A stretch of 64,000 nucleotides of DNA from Diadophis punctatus similis. Lineage: Eukaryota > Chordata > Lepidosauria > Squamata > Dipsadidae. Numbering within the stretch: the first letter of the stretch is position 1; every line of letters begins with the position of its first letter. The translations under genes and the position numbers were made by a program. The DNA is taken from assembly GCA_023053685.1 (NCBI GenBank), contig JALIGW010000001.1, positions 52,573,359-52,637,358 of the forward strand, in the 5' to 3' direction. Under the pieces are notes generated by a model, which ran no database searches, was not told the DNA's origin, and saw nothing but the letters and a program-made list of their open reading frames with translations. Of the stretch, positions 44,690 to 55,561 are shown piece after piece.

Positions 44690-47600
44690 ACAATTGTATC
44701 ACAGCGGCCAGTTGTTTCGCCGGATTTGGCATTGATTACTAGTCGAGCCCCACCCAGGGGCCTAGGACGTCGTAATGTATTTTCGAAGTATATGTGCGGA
44801 ACCGAGCAGTGCGGCTTTCTGCATTTGACTGATGGTGATTTTGTCAATTTTGAGCTGTTTTAAATGTAATTCCAGGGCTTTTGGGATAGCACCTAGTGTT
44901 CCAATCACTATTGGAATTACCACTGCTGGTTTGTGCCATAATCGTTGAATTTCGATTTTTAAGTCCTGGTATTTTGCGATTTTTTCGTGTTCCTTTTCAT
45001 CGACCTTGCTATCCCCTGGTATTGCAATGTCAATGATAGTCACCTTGTTTTTCTCGACCAGCGTGATGTCTGATGTATTATGCGCCAGTACCTTGTCTGT
45101 TTGTATACGAAAATCCCACAAGATCTTGACCATCTGATTTTCAGTGACTTTTTCAGGCTTGTGTTCCCACCAGTTTGTAGCAGTATGGATGTTATAATTT
45201 TTGCATAAATTCCAGTGGATCATTTGTGCAACAGAGTTGTGCCGTAATTTGTAATCAGTCTGCGCGATTTTCTTGCAGCAGCTGAGCACATGGGCTACAG
45301 TTTCATCAGCTTCCTTGCATAATCTGCATTTAGCATCATTTGAGGATTTATCAATTTTGGCCTTTATGGCATTTGTACGAATTGCTTGTTCTTGTGCGGC
45401 CAGGATCAATGATTCTGTTTCTTTCTTTAAAGTACCAGATGTTAACCATAACCAAGTTTTTTCACTGTCCACTTTGTCTTTTATTTTTTCCAGAAATTGG
45501 CCATGTAATGCTTTATTTTGCCAACTCTCCATTCTTGATTTTATCACATTTTTTCTGTATTCTTGTTTCGTCTGTTGGACCTTCAGTAGATTTTTGTTCT
45601 TTACTTCAATTAATAGATGTTCTTGACTTTCTTTTAAATAATCCGCCAATGCATGCTTTTCTTCTTCAACTGTTTGCTTTACTTGTTGTAGTAGTCCTCT
45701 GCCACCTGATTTTCTGGGCAGGTAAAGTCTATCAGTGTCACTACGTGGATGTAAACTGTAGTGCATTGTCATTAGTTTTCTGGTGTTTCGGTCCAAAATG
45801 TCCAAATCAGCTTGTGTCCAGTTAATTATACCAGCCGTGTATCTTATGACTGGTATTGCCCAGGTATTCATGGCCTTGATGGTGTTTCCACCATTTAATT
45901 TAGATTTCAAAATTTTCCTAACTCTGTTGGTGTACTCTCTTCTGATGATAGTTTTCACTTCTCCATGTCTGATGTTATCCAACTGCAGAATGCCCAGATA
46001 TTTATAGGCTTCATTTTGATTGCATTTAATTAATTGGCCATTGGGCATTTCAATTCCGTCACATGTAGTGATTTTGCCCCTTTTCATAGATACAGTGGCA
46101 CATTTTTCCATGCCAAACTGCATTGAGATATCTGTGCTGAATATTAGGACTGTGTTGGTCAGTGATTGGATTTCTATTTCTGACTTTCCATACAGTTTCA
46201 AATCATCCATATACAATAAATGTGAAATTTTTTTGGCGTCTTTGGCTATTTGGTATCCAAGTTTCATTTTTTTTAAGATTACTGATAGTGGGATCATTGC
46301 GATGATGAAGAGGAGGGGTGAAAGTGAATCTCCCTGAAAAATTCCTCTCTTGATATTAACCATTCCATAGTTCTCATTCCCTACTGCCAACTCAGTTCTC
46401 CATTGTTTCATCGCTTTTTCAGTGAATGATGTAATATTTTTGCTGATGCCAATAGTTTCTAAGCATTTGATGATCCAGCTGTGTGGCAGTGAGTCGTACG
46501 CCTTTTTGTAATCAATCCAGACCATATTCAAGTTCGTTTTTCTGTTCTTACAGTTTTCTAGTATCATTTTGTCAATTAGGAGCTGATCTTTTGTGCCCCT
46601 GCTCCTTCTTTTGTTGCCTTTTTGCTCTACTGGCAAGATGTTATTTGTTTCCAAATAATCCATTATGTTATCTGCAATTATCCCGGTGAGTAATTTGAAG
46701 GTTGTTGGCAAGCATGTTATTGGTCTGTAGTTTCCAGGTGTTGTTCCTTTAGTTGCATCTTTCTGAATCAAGTATGTTTTTCCAGTTGTCAACCATTCAT
46801 CAATTTGACCATTTTGTAACATTTCGTTCAGTTGCTTGGCCAATATTGCATGCAAACTGGTCAGATATTTGAGCCAGAAACCATGTAATTGGTCATTTCC
46901 AGGTGATGTCCAGTTCTTTACTTTTTTTACTCGATTTTTGACCATCTCAGTTGTTATTTCTAATACTTGCATTTGCTTCTTGCCAACACTTTTCTCAAAG
47001 TCTTGTATCCACTTTGCTTCCTTATTGTAATCCTTTGCATTTTCCCACAGTTCTTTCCAGAATTCAACTGTGGCTTGCTTTTCTGGTTTTTCACTTTTGA
47101 AATTGTCATTTGCATGAAGGCTTTGGTAGAAACATCTTTGATCTGATTGAAATTGCTGATTTTGCTTGTACTGAATGATTCTTGCATCATATCTTTCAAT
47201 TTTTCTGGCTATTGCTGTTATTTGCTGTTTTACAATTTCAAGTGCTTCTTCAATTTTCCTTGTATCAAGCCTGTATCTTCTGGCTAATTGAGCCATGATC
47301 TTGCTATTTTTTAGCCGTTGTTCATTCATATTTTTTAAATTGCTAGCATCTGTTCTGAGTTTTTTTATTTTTTGTTCCAGTCGAATTTTCCATTTTGGTT
47401 TTGATGCTTTTTCTGCCTTGCGACTAGGTGCTTTGTTTTTAAAACCTAGTTCATTTGTGACTATTGCAGCTGCACTGTACATTAACTGATTTGTTTCTAA
47501 GATGGATGCCGATACAATTGTTGAAAGTACTGCATTAACCATTCTCATTATAGGTGCCAAGTTTTTCTTAGGCACAGTTTTTAATGATGGTAAACGTTGC

Positions 47601-48133
47601 CTTTCCTCATTAGACAGTATATGCTCCATGATTTTGTCCTTCAATTTCTTTTGTTTTTCAGTTAGTTTATCAATTGGTTCAATCATGACTGGTTCTGGTA
47701 GTGGTGCTATTATTTCTCCACTAACAGTTTCTTCTGTTGGAAGCTCCAGTGTGATGTCTTCAGTTGTTTTGTGAGTTTCCGTTGTTTCCACTGGTGGTGT
47801 TATTTTTTTAATTTGGCAATTTGTCTGAATTTTCTCAAGTTCAACTTCACTGAACACATTATTTCGTATAATAAATCGCCTTTGATCTGCTAGTCGTTGT
47901 TCGCTAACATTTGAATCTGGATATTGTTGTTTCCATACTTCATGCATTCGCTTCAAATAACCTCTTCTTTCTGGCTTTGAGTTGTAATAACAGGCCATTA
48001 TGGCACGATTTTCATCTGCACTATATTTTTGTCGTTTTGTTGGCTGGTCCACTTGTAGCCCACATGTCGACGGATGTCCAGGGACCTCAACATCCGCCGC
48101 GGCCCTTGTTAACACGCATGACGACCGAATAAT
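44690..48133 (-). mobile_element. R4/Dong-type LINE with intact ORF
   Basis: About 3.4 kb on the minus strand. The 5' side directly touches the (ATT)n array at 48135. The 3' UTR is about 70 bp and ends 'ctggccgctgtgatacaatt' then 'gtataataatgg', with only two TAA-like units beyond. R4-clade Dong elements insert into TAA repeats, which fits both edges. Confidence 0.88.
44762..48115 (-). CDS. R4/Dong-type LINE protein: reverse transcriptase with restriction-like endonuclease
   Basis: An uninterrupted frame of 1,117 codons ending TAG at 44762-44764. Residues 25-100 form a basic N-terminal region with 'RGYLKRMHEVWKQQYPD', possibly DNA-binding. Residues 240-310 are lysine-rich and probably coiled. 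The RT spans about 440-700: 'GNYRPITCLPTTFKLLTGII' (462-480), 'VWIDYKKAYDSLPHSWI' (532-548, first catalytic Asp), 'GIFQGDSLSPLLF' (591-603) and 'YMDDLKLYG' (635-643, catalytic Asp pair). 'CRLCKEADETVAHVLSCC' (930-947) is the C-terminal CCHC knuckle. 'SDITLVEKNKVTIIDIAIPG' (1015-1034) and 'KYQDLKIEIQRLW' supply the D...D...K-type restriction-like endonuclease. These domains in this order are diagnostic of R2/R4-clade LINEs, which use the C-terminal nuclease to nick the target and prime reverse transcription. The listed first codon is GTG; the frame runs back to a TAA in the microsatellite with no ATG, and the first in-frame ATG is residue 40 (47996-47998). All motifs are intact, so the copy could be recent. 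Confidence 0.93.
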   Translation of the reverse strand: MLTRAAADVEVPGHPSTCGLQVDQPTKRQKYSADENRAIMACYYNSKPERRGYLKRMHEVWKQQYPDSNVSEQRLADQRRFIIRNNVFSEVELEKIQTNCQIKKITPPVETTETHKTTEDITLELPTEETVSGEIIAPLPEPVMIEPIDKLTEKQKKLKDKIMEHILSNEERQRLPSLKTVPKKNLAPIMRMVNAVLSTIVSASILETNQLMYSAAAIVTNELGFKNKAPSRKAEKASKPKWKIRLEQKIKKLRTDASNLKNMNEQRLKNSKIMAQLARRYRLDTRKIEEALEIVKQQITAIARKIERYDARIIQYKQNQQFQSDQRCFYQSLHANDNFKSEKPEKQATVEFWKELWENAKDYNKEAKWIQDFEKSVGKKQMQVLEITTEMVKNRVKKVKNWTSPGNDQLHGFWLKYLTSLHAILAKQLNEMLQNGQIDEWLTTGKTYLIQKDATKGTTPGNYRPITCLPTTFKLLTGIIADNIMDYLETNNILPVEQKGNKRRSRGTKDQLLIDKMILENCKNRKTNLNMVWIDYKKAYDSLPHSWIIKCLETIGISKNITSFTEKAMKQWRTELAVGNENYGMVNIKRGIFQGDSLSPLLFIIAMIPLSVILKKMKLGYQIAKDAKKISHLLYMDDLKLYGKSEIEIQSLTNTVLIFSTDISMQFGMEKCATVSMKRGKITTCDGIEMPNGQLIKCNQNEAYKYLGILQLDNIRHGEVKTIIRREYTNRVRKILKSKLNGGNTIKAMNTWAIPVIRYTAGIINWTQADLDILDRNTRKLMTMHYSLHPRSDTDRLYLPRKSGGRGLLQQVKQTVEEEKHALADYLKESQEHLLIEVKNKNLLKVQQTKQEYRKNVIKSRMESWQNKALHGQFLEKIKDKVDSEKTWLWLTSGTLKKETESLILAAQEQAIRTNAIKAKIDKSSNDAKCRLCKEADETVAHVLSCCKKIAQTDYKLRHNSVAQMIHWNLCKNYNIHTATNWWEHKPEKVTENQMVKILWDFRIQTDKVLAHNTSDITLVEKNKVTIIDIAIPGDSKVDEKEHEKIAKYQDLKIEIQRLWHKPAVVIPIVIGTLGAIPKALELHLKQLKIDKITISQMQKAALLGSAHILRKYITTS

Positions 48134-48134
48134 C

Positions 48135-48276
<142 letters not shown>

Positions 48277-49884
48277 TTCTGATCATAATGGCAGCAATTC
48301 TCTGAAAGCCAGGGTTGGTATGGAAAAGTGATTAACATATAAAACAGCTCTTTACAGATGAAGGAATCTGCTAGGTGTGTAGTAATTGGGCTGCCCATCA
48401 GTCCAAACAAATAAAACAAAATTAATCCATATGAGGTTTTGTTAGTTTATTTGCTTGCTTTCAGGCCTAAGAAAACAAGCTAAGGAAGTAAAAGTTCTGA
48501 ATAAGCAATGAAACTTAAGAACGCAATTAGTAGCTGCAAAACAGCCATTCTTAATTACATACATGGAGTGTGGGATATAAACTTGTGGAAAGCTTATACG
48601 AGGATACCTATTCCACATTGAATGAGGTGTGGGATTTTAAGTATACCGTAACCATCTTCTGAATACAATGCAATGAGGAATCAATATGAGTGACAGGTGA
48701 AAGGCTGCTGTTAACAAATAAATTACCCAGGCATTTAATCTGAAAAATAGCTGATATGAAATGCTTACACCCAATTCTGTCTGAGCTTACTTAGACCTAA
48801 GCCATTTTGCTAATTGGTTCTTAATCCAAGATGAACACAAATAGCAGCTTCCTCCAAAAACATTTCTCTTCATTTCCTGCTCCAATTTCATATTACGATT
48901 TTCCAAACTGTTAACCAACAACAACAGGCCTCCTTGCATAAGTGGAAGGAGGTTTCTAAGAATGTAAACATAGCCTGCTAATTCAAATCAAATATTGGCC
49001 ATATTACAGCATCAGGGAAATCTACTAGGAGGGTCTAAAGAGACAAACAGTCTTACTGCTGTGACTCAGAGACTGATATTCAGTATCATAATGAACATAA
49101 GATTCCTTTGAGTACATAGCCAATTACTATTCATCTTTCATGTCAATTCTATAATCTTCTAAACTAAAGATCAGCCTAAAGTCATGGCATGCTTACATGA
49201 ACTGTACATACTTTTCCTTTGCCTTGCTTTCAAGATATGGAACCCTCTGTCTAAAAAATATCAACCCTGATGGGCTCCTTCTTTGGAGTGGACATTTGGC
49301 TTTTTGCCTTTATAGAAAGATTTGTCAGAGCTTCATTATTATGAAATCCAGAGGACTCTCCAGTTTGTCTACATTCCATCTTGAACACCCAGATGGACTG
49401 TAGGCTAACTTTAATTGAGGAACTAATTCTTTTTGGGGAGCAGGGAGGGGGTGGACAATTACTTGGAAGATGCAATTCTTCTGGAGTGAGGCCAATTTAC
49501 ATCGCTAGAAAAATCCCAACTTATTACTGAAAAGAAAAGTGGACCGTTTAGCTCGCTACATTATCAAGGCCATTGATAAATGCAAATGGCCCTTGGAAAT
49601 ACAATTTTGAGACACAGAAGGGAGAGGTCCTATAGTGTTCCTTCATTGAAAATTGAGGGAAATTTCAGTACCATTCCCATAAAGATTATTTTAGAACAGG
49701 GGTAAATGCTATTTCTTATGGCTGGAGCTCTTCCTCGTATATTTCTTCTGCCTTCTGTATTAGGATTTATTTTTAGGATCATTTGAGTTTTTTGTTTCTC
49801 CAGTCCTAAAACTTTTTTTATTCTATTTCTTCATATGTTAGTATTTTTTAAAGGTATTGGTAAACTTGACACTAATGGTGATGC
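48277..49884. other. intergenic, no gene seen
   Basis: About 1.6 kb without recognised repeats or coding motifs. Confidence 0.45.
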
Positions 49885-50060
49885 GTATAACATTTTCTTC
49901 TCCCATTTTTCTCTTCAGCAACAACTGTGTGACACAGTTAGGCTGAGAAAGACAGTGATTGGCTCAAAGTCACCTAGTGACATTCCTTGACAGATGGGGA
50001 ATTTGAACCCAGAACTTGCTTCTCCTTAACAATTATACCCTGCTGACTCTTTGTATTAAT
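49885..50060 (-). mobile_element. tRNA-derived SINE (MIR/Squam-like), antisense
   Basis: Marker blocks are 'gttaggctgagaaagacag', 'ggctcaaagtcacctagtg' and 'atttgaacccagaacttgc' (B-box complement region). They follow the order of the common reptile tRNA-SINE read in reverse. The ends are degraded. Confidence 0.6.
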
Positions 50061-50222
50061 AATATACATTTTTGAAAACCAATTATACATTTTCTCACAT
50101 GCCACACTTTAATCACATTATTTTCTCAAATATATGAAATTATTTTTGGCTTTCTTTTAATATCCACAATTGTATGCATTACCTTACATAATTCAGACAA
50201 GTACAAATTCTGAATCACTATA

Positions 50223-50432
50223 CAGTAGAACCTCTGGTCATGAACACTTCAGACCAGGACCAAATCAGGTTCCGACCAAAAAAATCACTTTTTTTCCCCC
50301 GTGGCTGATTTCCCCTTCCGTGCCATTTTTTTTCTAAGTGCCAAATTTCCAAAATTAGGTTTGGGTCACGACCAAATCGGATTGCGACCAAAATTATGGA
50401 ACGAATTATGGTTGTGACCAGAGGTTCTACTG
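50223..50432. mobile_element. Tigger/pogo-like MITE
   Basis: 210 bp with 18-bp inverted ends CAGTAGAACCTCTGGTCA / TGACCAGAGGTTCTACTG, bounded by TA on both sides (50221-50222 and 50433-50434). The TA duplication indicates the Tc1/mariner-pogo superfamily rather than hAT. The inner arms remain complementary ('gttccgaccaaa' / 'cgaccaaaattat' are repeated). Confidence 0.88.
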
Positions 50433-50627
50433 TATTTGGATTCAACTACTGATTCAGACAACATGTGTTAAATAAGTTAAAAGGCAGTTTAAAATTGTTA
50501 TTGTAAATAAGTAAGTATTCACTTCACAATGAGATGGGGAACATATACATTTATAAATAAGTAAAAATAAGTATTGTAAGTAAGTTCTCTATTTTTTGCT
50601 TCTGCTCAATTATGTCCAGTTCTTTAA

Positions 50628-51403
50628 TTTAATTTAATTTAATTTAAAGTTCTTATAGGCTGCCCAATCCCGTAGGACTCAGGGCGGCGTACAACAGGTA
50701 TAAGAACAATACAATAATACATAACATTTTAAAAAAACATGACATAATGTTAAAAACCATTCATACATGGGGGAATCTAATGTTCTTCTTCTTCACCCCT
50801 GCCGGAAGAGCCATGTTTTCATGGCTTTGTGAAAGGCCAGTAGAGTGGGGATGGTCCAGATCTCTGGTGGGAGTTGGTTCCAGAGAGATGGGGCTCCCAC
50901 AGAGAAGGCTCTCCCCCGTGGACCCACCAACCGACATTGTTTGGCTGATGGGACCTGGAGGAGGCCCACTCTGTGGGATCTAACTGGTCGTAGGGAGGTA
51001 TGTGGTAGGATGCGATCCTGGAGGTAACCTGGTCCTGAGCCATGTAGGGCTTTAAAGGTCAAAACCAACACCTTAAATTGCAACCGGAGACTAATAGGCA
51101 ACCAATGCAGCTGGCGGAAGATAGGTGTAACGTGGGTGTATCTCGGCACACCCACCACAGCTCGTGCAGCTGCATTCTGTACCAATTGCAGTCTCCGGAT
51201 GCTCTTTGAGGGTAGCCCCATGTAGAGCGCGTTACAGTAGTCCAACCGTGAGATGACAAGGGCATGAGTGACTGTGAGCAAAGCCTCCCTCTCCAAGAAG
51301 GGTCGCAACTGGTGCACAAGACGAACCTGTGCAAAGGTCCCCCTAGCCACAGCTGAAAGATGTTGCTCCAATTTTAGCTGTGGGTCTAGGAGAACACATT
51401 CTT
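50628..51403 (-). mobile_element. L2-type LINE 3' end with conserved ORF C-terminus
   Basis: 5' truncated L2 on the minus strand: about 200 codons of ORF2 C-terminus, a short UTR containing the complement of 'actcagggcggcgtac', and an (AAATT)n tail at 50628-50647. A Sauria-type SINE abuts its 5' side at 51404. Confidence 0.9.
50793..51403 (-). pseudogene. L2 LINE ORF2 C-terminal fragment
   Basis: The open minus-strand frame contains 'LKLEQHLSAVARGTFAQVRL', 'TVTHALVISRLDYCNALYMG', 'LQLVQNAAARAVVG', 'LHWLPISLRLQFKVLVLTF' and 'SLWNQLPPEIW', the conserved region downstream of the RT in L2-clade proteins. RT motifs proper are upstream and missing. The first 18 residues of the ORF as called (from 51452) derive from the neighbouring SINE, not from L2. 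It has no stop codon inside and is thus younger than the L2 at 23345-26045, but it cannot be functional. Confidence 0.9.
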
Positions 51404-51606
51404 GGAGATTTCCTGGACAAGTCCCTGCAGTTTTCTTGGCAAGATTTTTCAAAAGTGGTTTGCCATTGCCTCCTTCCTAGGGCTAAGAGGAAATGACTGG
51501 CCCAAAGTCACCCAGATGACTTTGTGTCTAAGATACAGGTAGGACTAAAACTCTCAGTCTCCAGTTTCTAGCCTCATGCCTTAATCACTACAGCAAACTG
51601 GCTCTC
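51404..51606 (-). mobile_element. Sauria-type SINE, antisense
   Basis: 'tggacaagtccctgcag', 'gtttgccattgcctccttc', 'ggcccaaagtcacccag' and 'cagcaaactggctctcg' mark the tail-to-head reading. Same family as 9879-10100. Confidence 0.85.
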
Positions 51607-51886
51607 GGGTTGCTGTGCCTAACACCAAAGATTCTCAAACAAAATAAAAATTAAAAACGGACATAAAACAGATGAAAATGACTGCATAAATTCAGATTAA
51701 AATTAATTTCATTAAATAACTACTTTGACATAAACTGAAGCGTTTTTTTACTGTCACTTATTATGCTTTGAAATAATTGAACCTGAAAGTAATCAAGAGG
51801 TAAATTGTATAAATTTGGAGGCCACTTACCACCCAGTTAAGTTTGTAGGTACTTTATCAATTTAAATGTGTAAAAGGACCTCTGAA
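51607..51886. other. intergenic, no gene seen
   Basis: No repeat recognised. Confidence 0.4.
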
Positions 51887-52190
51887 CAGGGGAGGGTTCC
51901 AGTTACGTTCGCTACCGGTGTGCATCGCTAGCATGCACGGAAGTGAAATCGCATCCCACCATGTGATTTCACTTCCGTGTATGCTCAGGACAACATTACA
52001 AGCTGAAACGCAGCTGAGGAGCTTCTCAGCTGTGCTTCGGATGAAGAATAAAGGTCAGTATTCACACAAGGGCAAGTGGGAGGGCTTTTTCCCGACAGCT
52101 CAGGACACGGAGAAGCACCAAAAAATGACATCATCGCCGGGCTCCTACCGGAGCTGCGCTCCGCACCGCACCAGTAGGAACCCACTACTG
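51887..52190. mobile_element. hAT-type MITE, family 1
   Basis: 304 bp with ends caggggagggttcc and ggaacccactactg; flanking octamers cctctgaa / cccctgaa (7/8). Confidence 0.88.
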
Positions 52191-52198
52191 CCCCTGAA

Positions 52199-52520
52199 GC
52201 TTATTTACTTTCAGTGAAAGATGGAAAACTAAAACCTTATTCTTCATACAAATCCTTCTAGAAAAGACTGAATGCCCCTCTCTTGGACAAGTTCATAACC
52301 CATTGAATGACAGCATCTAAACTAAATCTCATATTACTCATTATTATGTCCAGATAAAAATAAAGTTGTGTACTTTCACACTTGCCACTTTTCACCCCAC
52401 ATCTCTAAATGATTTCTCCTACATCATTTTGAACTAAATAACAAAATAGTAAAAACAACATACAGGAGGCAATGAAATTTCATAATATTATTGCAAAGGA
52501 TGAACTAGCAGGTCCATCTA
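52199..52520. other. intergenic, no gene seen
   Basis: No repeat or coding motif recognised. Confidence 0.4.
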
Positions 52521-52525
52521 GAACC

Positions 52526-53330
52526 CGTTATCACCCAGTGGTCAAGGCAAAGCAGGCCTCTAGAGAGTCCTTTATTGCTCTAAATAAATGATCCAACAAA
52601 CGGCCTTCCAATGACCGGTCATGCTCCACCCCACACTGCTCTGAAGGCAGCCATCCTCAAACCCCCAAACAACAGCCTGTTTATAACAATAAAAGTTCAC
52701 AGAGTAGAAGCACACTCCAAGGGCAAGGTGCAGGGTCCCAAGTCCAGTCCACCCAGCTAAGCAAGTCCACAAGGCAAAGTCAAGGCACAAGGCAAAAGGC
52801 AGTCCTCAGGGCAAAGACAAGGCAAGGGCAAAAGGCAAAAAGAGTCCTCAGGGCTAGGCGAAGCAAAAGGCAAAAGGCATGAATCAAAGCCAGGGGAGTG
52901 TAAGCCAAAACCTGTTCCTGGCAAAGACTAACTCCCCATGGCTTCTCCTTCAGTCAATCCACTCCAGGTATTCCTTGTGAGGAGAGATGGGGTGACCTTC
53001 TCCCGATTAGCCTTGCAGCCCTTTTCTGAACTTGCCTATGCTCCACTCTCCATACCCTTCGATCAAGTGGGGGAGGCAGCTGTTCCTCATCAGAAGGGAT
53101 CTGCTGCCTATTAGGATCACTGCCTGTTAGCAGCCTATCCTCTCCTGTGTCTATGAGGGCAGGCAGGTGGTCGACCACCTCTCCCAATGCCTGAGGGGCC
53201 TGGGACAGCATCATCCTCAGCCCCTGGCCTCCCCAAACTTGCCAAAGGAGATGTGCCATCCCCATTGCATGGTACTGGTTCCAACTCCTCCACCTCCTCC
53301 TCCAAACAAGGCTCCGATGGGGCCATGACA
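52526..53330 (-). repeat. probable long solo LTR (about 805 bp)
   Basis: Bounded by the pentamer gaacc on both sides (52521-52525 and 53331-53335). On the minus strand it starts TGTCATGGCCCC and ends GATAACG, so the usual TG...CA has one changed base at the 3' edge (CA to CG). It carries 'atttagagcaataaagg' on the minus strand, an AATAAA signal near the 3' end, as expected in an LTR. 52690-52900 is a degenerate tandem of 'aaggcaaaaggc' units. No internal pol is nearby. Confidence 0.6.
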
Positions 53331-53335
53331 GAACC

Positions 53336-54309
53336 AATCATTTAGATTAGAATGAACTGCTATAACGCAGTATCCCCAAATTAGATTGGCTATCCAGAAA
53401 AATATCATTGCAATAACAATGATGAAGGGTTCTAACAGAAAGAATTATAAATAAAAACATAGAAGTGATCTGGATTGGCAGCCATCCATAGATGGCTGAG
53501 ATTCTGAAGCACAGGTAAAAAATATGCAGTGCTACCATACACTTAATATTGTGATCCCATAAATGAGGAAATGCAGAGGAATGGAGAAGGAGAGCAAGTC
53601 TTGTTGAATCAAATTAAGAATAAATTCCTCCTTTAAAAAAAAATCAAACATTTGCTATATAAATCACATTTAACAATCCATTGTCAGGATGCTAAACAAT
53701 ACATACTACAAGTCTTTTTAAACACTCAAAAAAGATACTCAGAATTTAAAAACCCTTGTGACTACTGAAATATTAATCTCTCCCTCTCAGCCAAAGTTGT
53801 ATGTAAAGATTTCCATTCTGAAGTAAAATTCGGAGTTTATAGCCTGGCCATGTTTTGATACATGACACGTAGTAATGTATTTTGATTGATTCACAAGAAT
53901 CAGACATAGAAAAGATCTATTATGTCATCTTTTCCACCTCCCTGCCAATTTAGTGTAGTTCTTTGCCAAACAGAAATTACCTTCAAATATTCAGTCCAGT
54001 CTACATTTGAATGACTCAGGCAATGGTCTTCCTCCATTTTCTCTGGGGCACCATTCTGCAGTCTGATAGGTTTCTTTGTGTTACAAAGACTACAATATTT
54101 TTACATGGAGGTTATTTGAATAAGAAGGGCTATATAATGGAATCTGGGAATGGGATCAAATAGCAATAGACATGGAATCCTTGAAAAAAATAGTAGCAGA
54201 GCAATTTGTGTTCTATGACCATTATATTTTTATAACAATAATAAAAAATCCTCTCCTATTGACTGTTATATGAATTAACTAACACAATAAGTAAAGAGCC
54301 AACAAACTT
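53336..54309. other. intergenic, no gene seen
   Basis: About 1 kb without recognised repeat or coding motif. Confidence 0.45.
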
Positions 54310-54330
54310 CAGATTAACAGAGTTGGAAGG
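54310..54330 (-). mobile_element. CR1 3' tail, distal part
   Basis: 'agattaacagagttggaagg' is the complement of the CR1 terminus. The remainder follows the solo LTR at 54549. Confidence 0.8.
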
Positions 54331-54548
54331 TGTTAGGTTCTCATACTGAAGAGGCAGGAGGCGAGTTAGGGGCTTCAGCTCTTTATTAGGTCATGGTGGG
54401 ACACAACAGCGACAACCCCAGCTGTGGCTGGGGTTTAAATAGGATAGCCCTGGCTTGGACCAGGGCCAATCAGGAGCAACCTGTTGATGACAATTAGCTG
54501 GACCTGATTGGGAACTTCCAGCTAAGATGTAAATGTAGGGACATAACA
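54331..54548 (-). repeat. Gypsy solo LTR
   Basis: 218 bp with TGTTA...TAACA ends and a perfect 5-bp target duplication gaagg (54326-54330, 54549-54553). It shares with the LTR at 17236-17442 the 'gcttcagctctttatt' polyadenylation region and the 'ggggtttaaatag' TATA region, in the same order. The internal region has been lost, probably by LTR-LTR recombination. Confidence 0.9.
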
Positions 54549-54700
54549 GAAGGGACCTTAAAGGTCATCTAGTCTAACCCCCTGCTCAAGCAGGAGACCC
54601 TACACCATTTCTGACAAATAGCAGTCCAATCTCTTCTTGAAAGTCTCAAGTGATGAAGCTCCCACAACTTCCGAGGGGAAGCTGTTCCATTGGTTGGAAC
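54549..54700 (-). mobile_element. CR1 3' end, proximal part
   Basis: Continues the tail after the LTR: 'gaccttaaaggtcatctag', 'cccctgctcaagcaggag' and the ORF2 end complement 'ccacaacttccgagg'. Confidence 0.85.
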
Positions 54701-54853
54701 AATTCAGTTCAAAACTTGTTTGAACTGTACAACACCAAGAGGAAAATTAGTATGAAATGGTGGGATAATTGGATAATTGCTTTGCACTGAATTAGACCAC
54801 TAGTCCTTTATAGCTCAGTACTGTGTTTATAGTTACTAAGGACTGTTCTCTAA

Positions 54854-55402
54854 CAGCATTTCTCAAACTTGACAAGTTTATTTGTTTATTTGTTTACATT
54901 TGTATGCCGCCCAACTCCCGAAGGACAGTTGAAGATGTATGGACACTCAATGCTGGCTAGGGAATTGTGGAAGGTTTTTTTAAAAAAATCTCATTTTATT
55001 TATTTGTCAAATTTATATAGGTGCCCATCTCTCAAATACTGTTTGTATGCTGCACAACATACAAGACTAAAAAAACAGCTACATTAATAAATAATAAAAC
55101 AATTACCATTATTATAATACAAACATTAAGAAGCTATCCAAAAATATATAGGTGAAGAGACATTAATAATAGGAGAGCCACGACAATGATTCACCTAACC
55201 CCCGGGGTCCCCAGTCCTCGTGGCACAACTATGTTTTGAGAGACTTGCAGAAATTCAAAACTGAAACTTACTTCAGAGGGGGGGGGGATGCTCCATAAAG
55301 CAGAGGTCACAGCAGAAAAGGCCTACCACCTAAGACCCCCTGAATGTAACCCCTTAGTTGAAGTCCAATACATCTTCAAGTACCCAAGTTTGAGAAACAC
55401 TG
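54854..55402. mobile_element. hAT-type MITE, family 7, with nested L2 tails
   Basis: Ends cagcatttctcaaacttg and caagtttgagaaacactg, with the middle 'ggctagggaattgtgg'. Two separate L2 3' tails interrupt it (54880-54926 and about 54990-55345). No clear 8-bp duplication remains. Confidence 0.7.
54990..55345 (-). mobile_element. L2-type LINE 3' end, antisense
   Basis: A 'ttttatttatttgtcaaatt' tail complement is followed by a UTR and the antisense C-terminal coding remnant ('agcagaaaaggcctacca', compare 'acagagaaggctctccccc' at 50898). Frames are broken. Confidence 0.6.
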
Positions 55403-55561
55403 GTGTAGAGAGTCTCTCAAAAGTCTTCCTTATCACACTCTGAAAATGCCAAAGATTGAACCATGTTGCTTTTATAACATGAAACATGTATGGAGTAAAT
55501 ATCCTTCTCCACACTGTGTTTTCTCAGTTTTCACAGTCCCAAACCCATAGATATCCAAGCA

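Noticed and set aside
45273..47774. Plus-strand ORFs of 64-161 codons
   Set aside because: They are shadows of the R4-type LINE ORF on the other strand.
53135..53341. Minus-strand acidic ORF resembling a protein N-terminus
   Set aside because: It falls wholly inside the probable solo LTR and is not continued by an exon or a pol frame.
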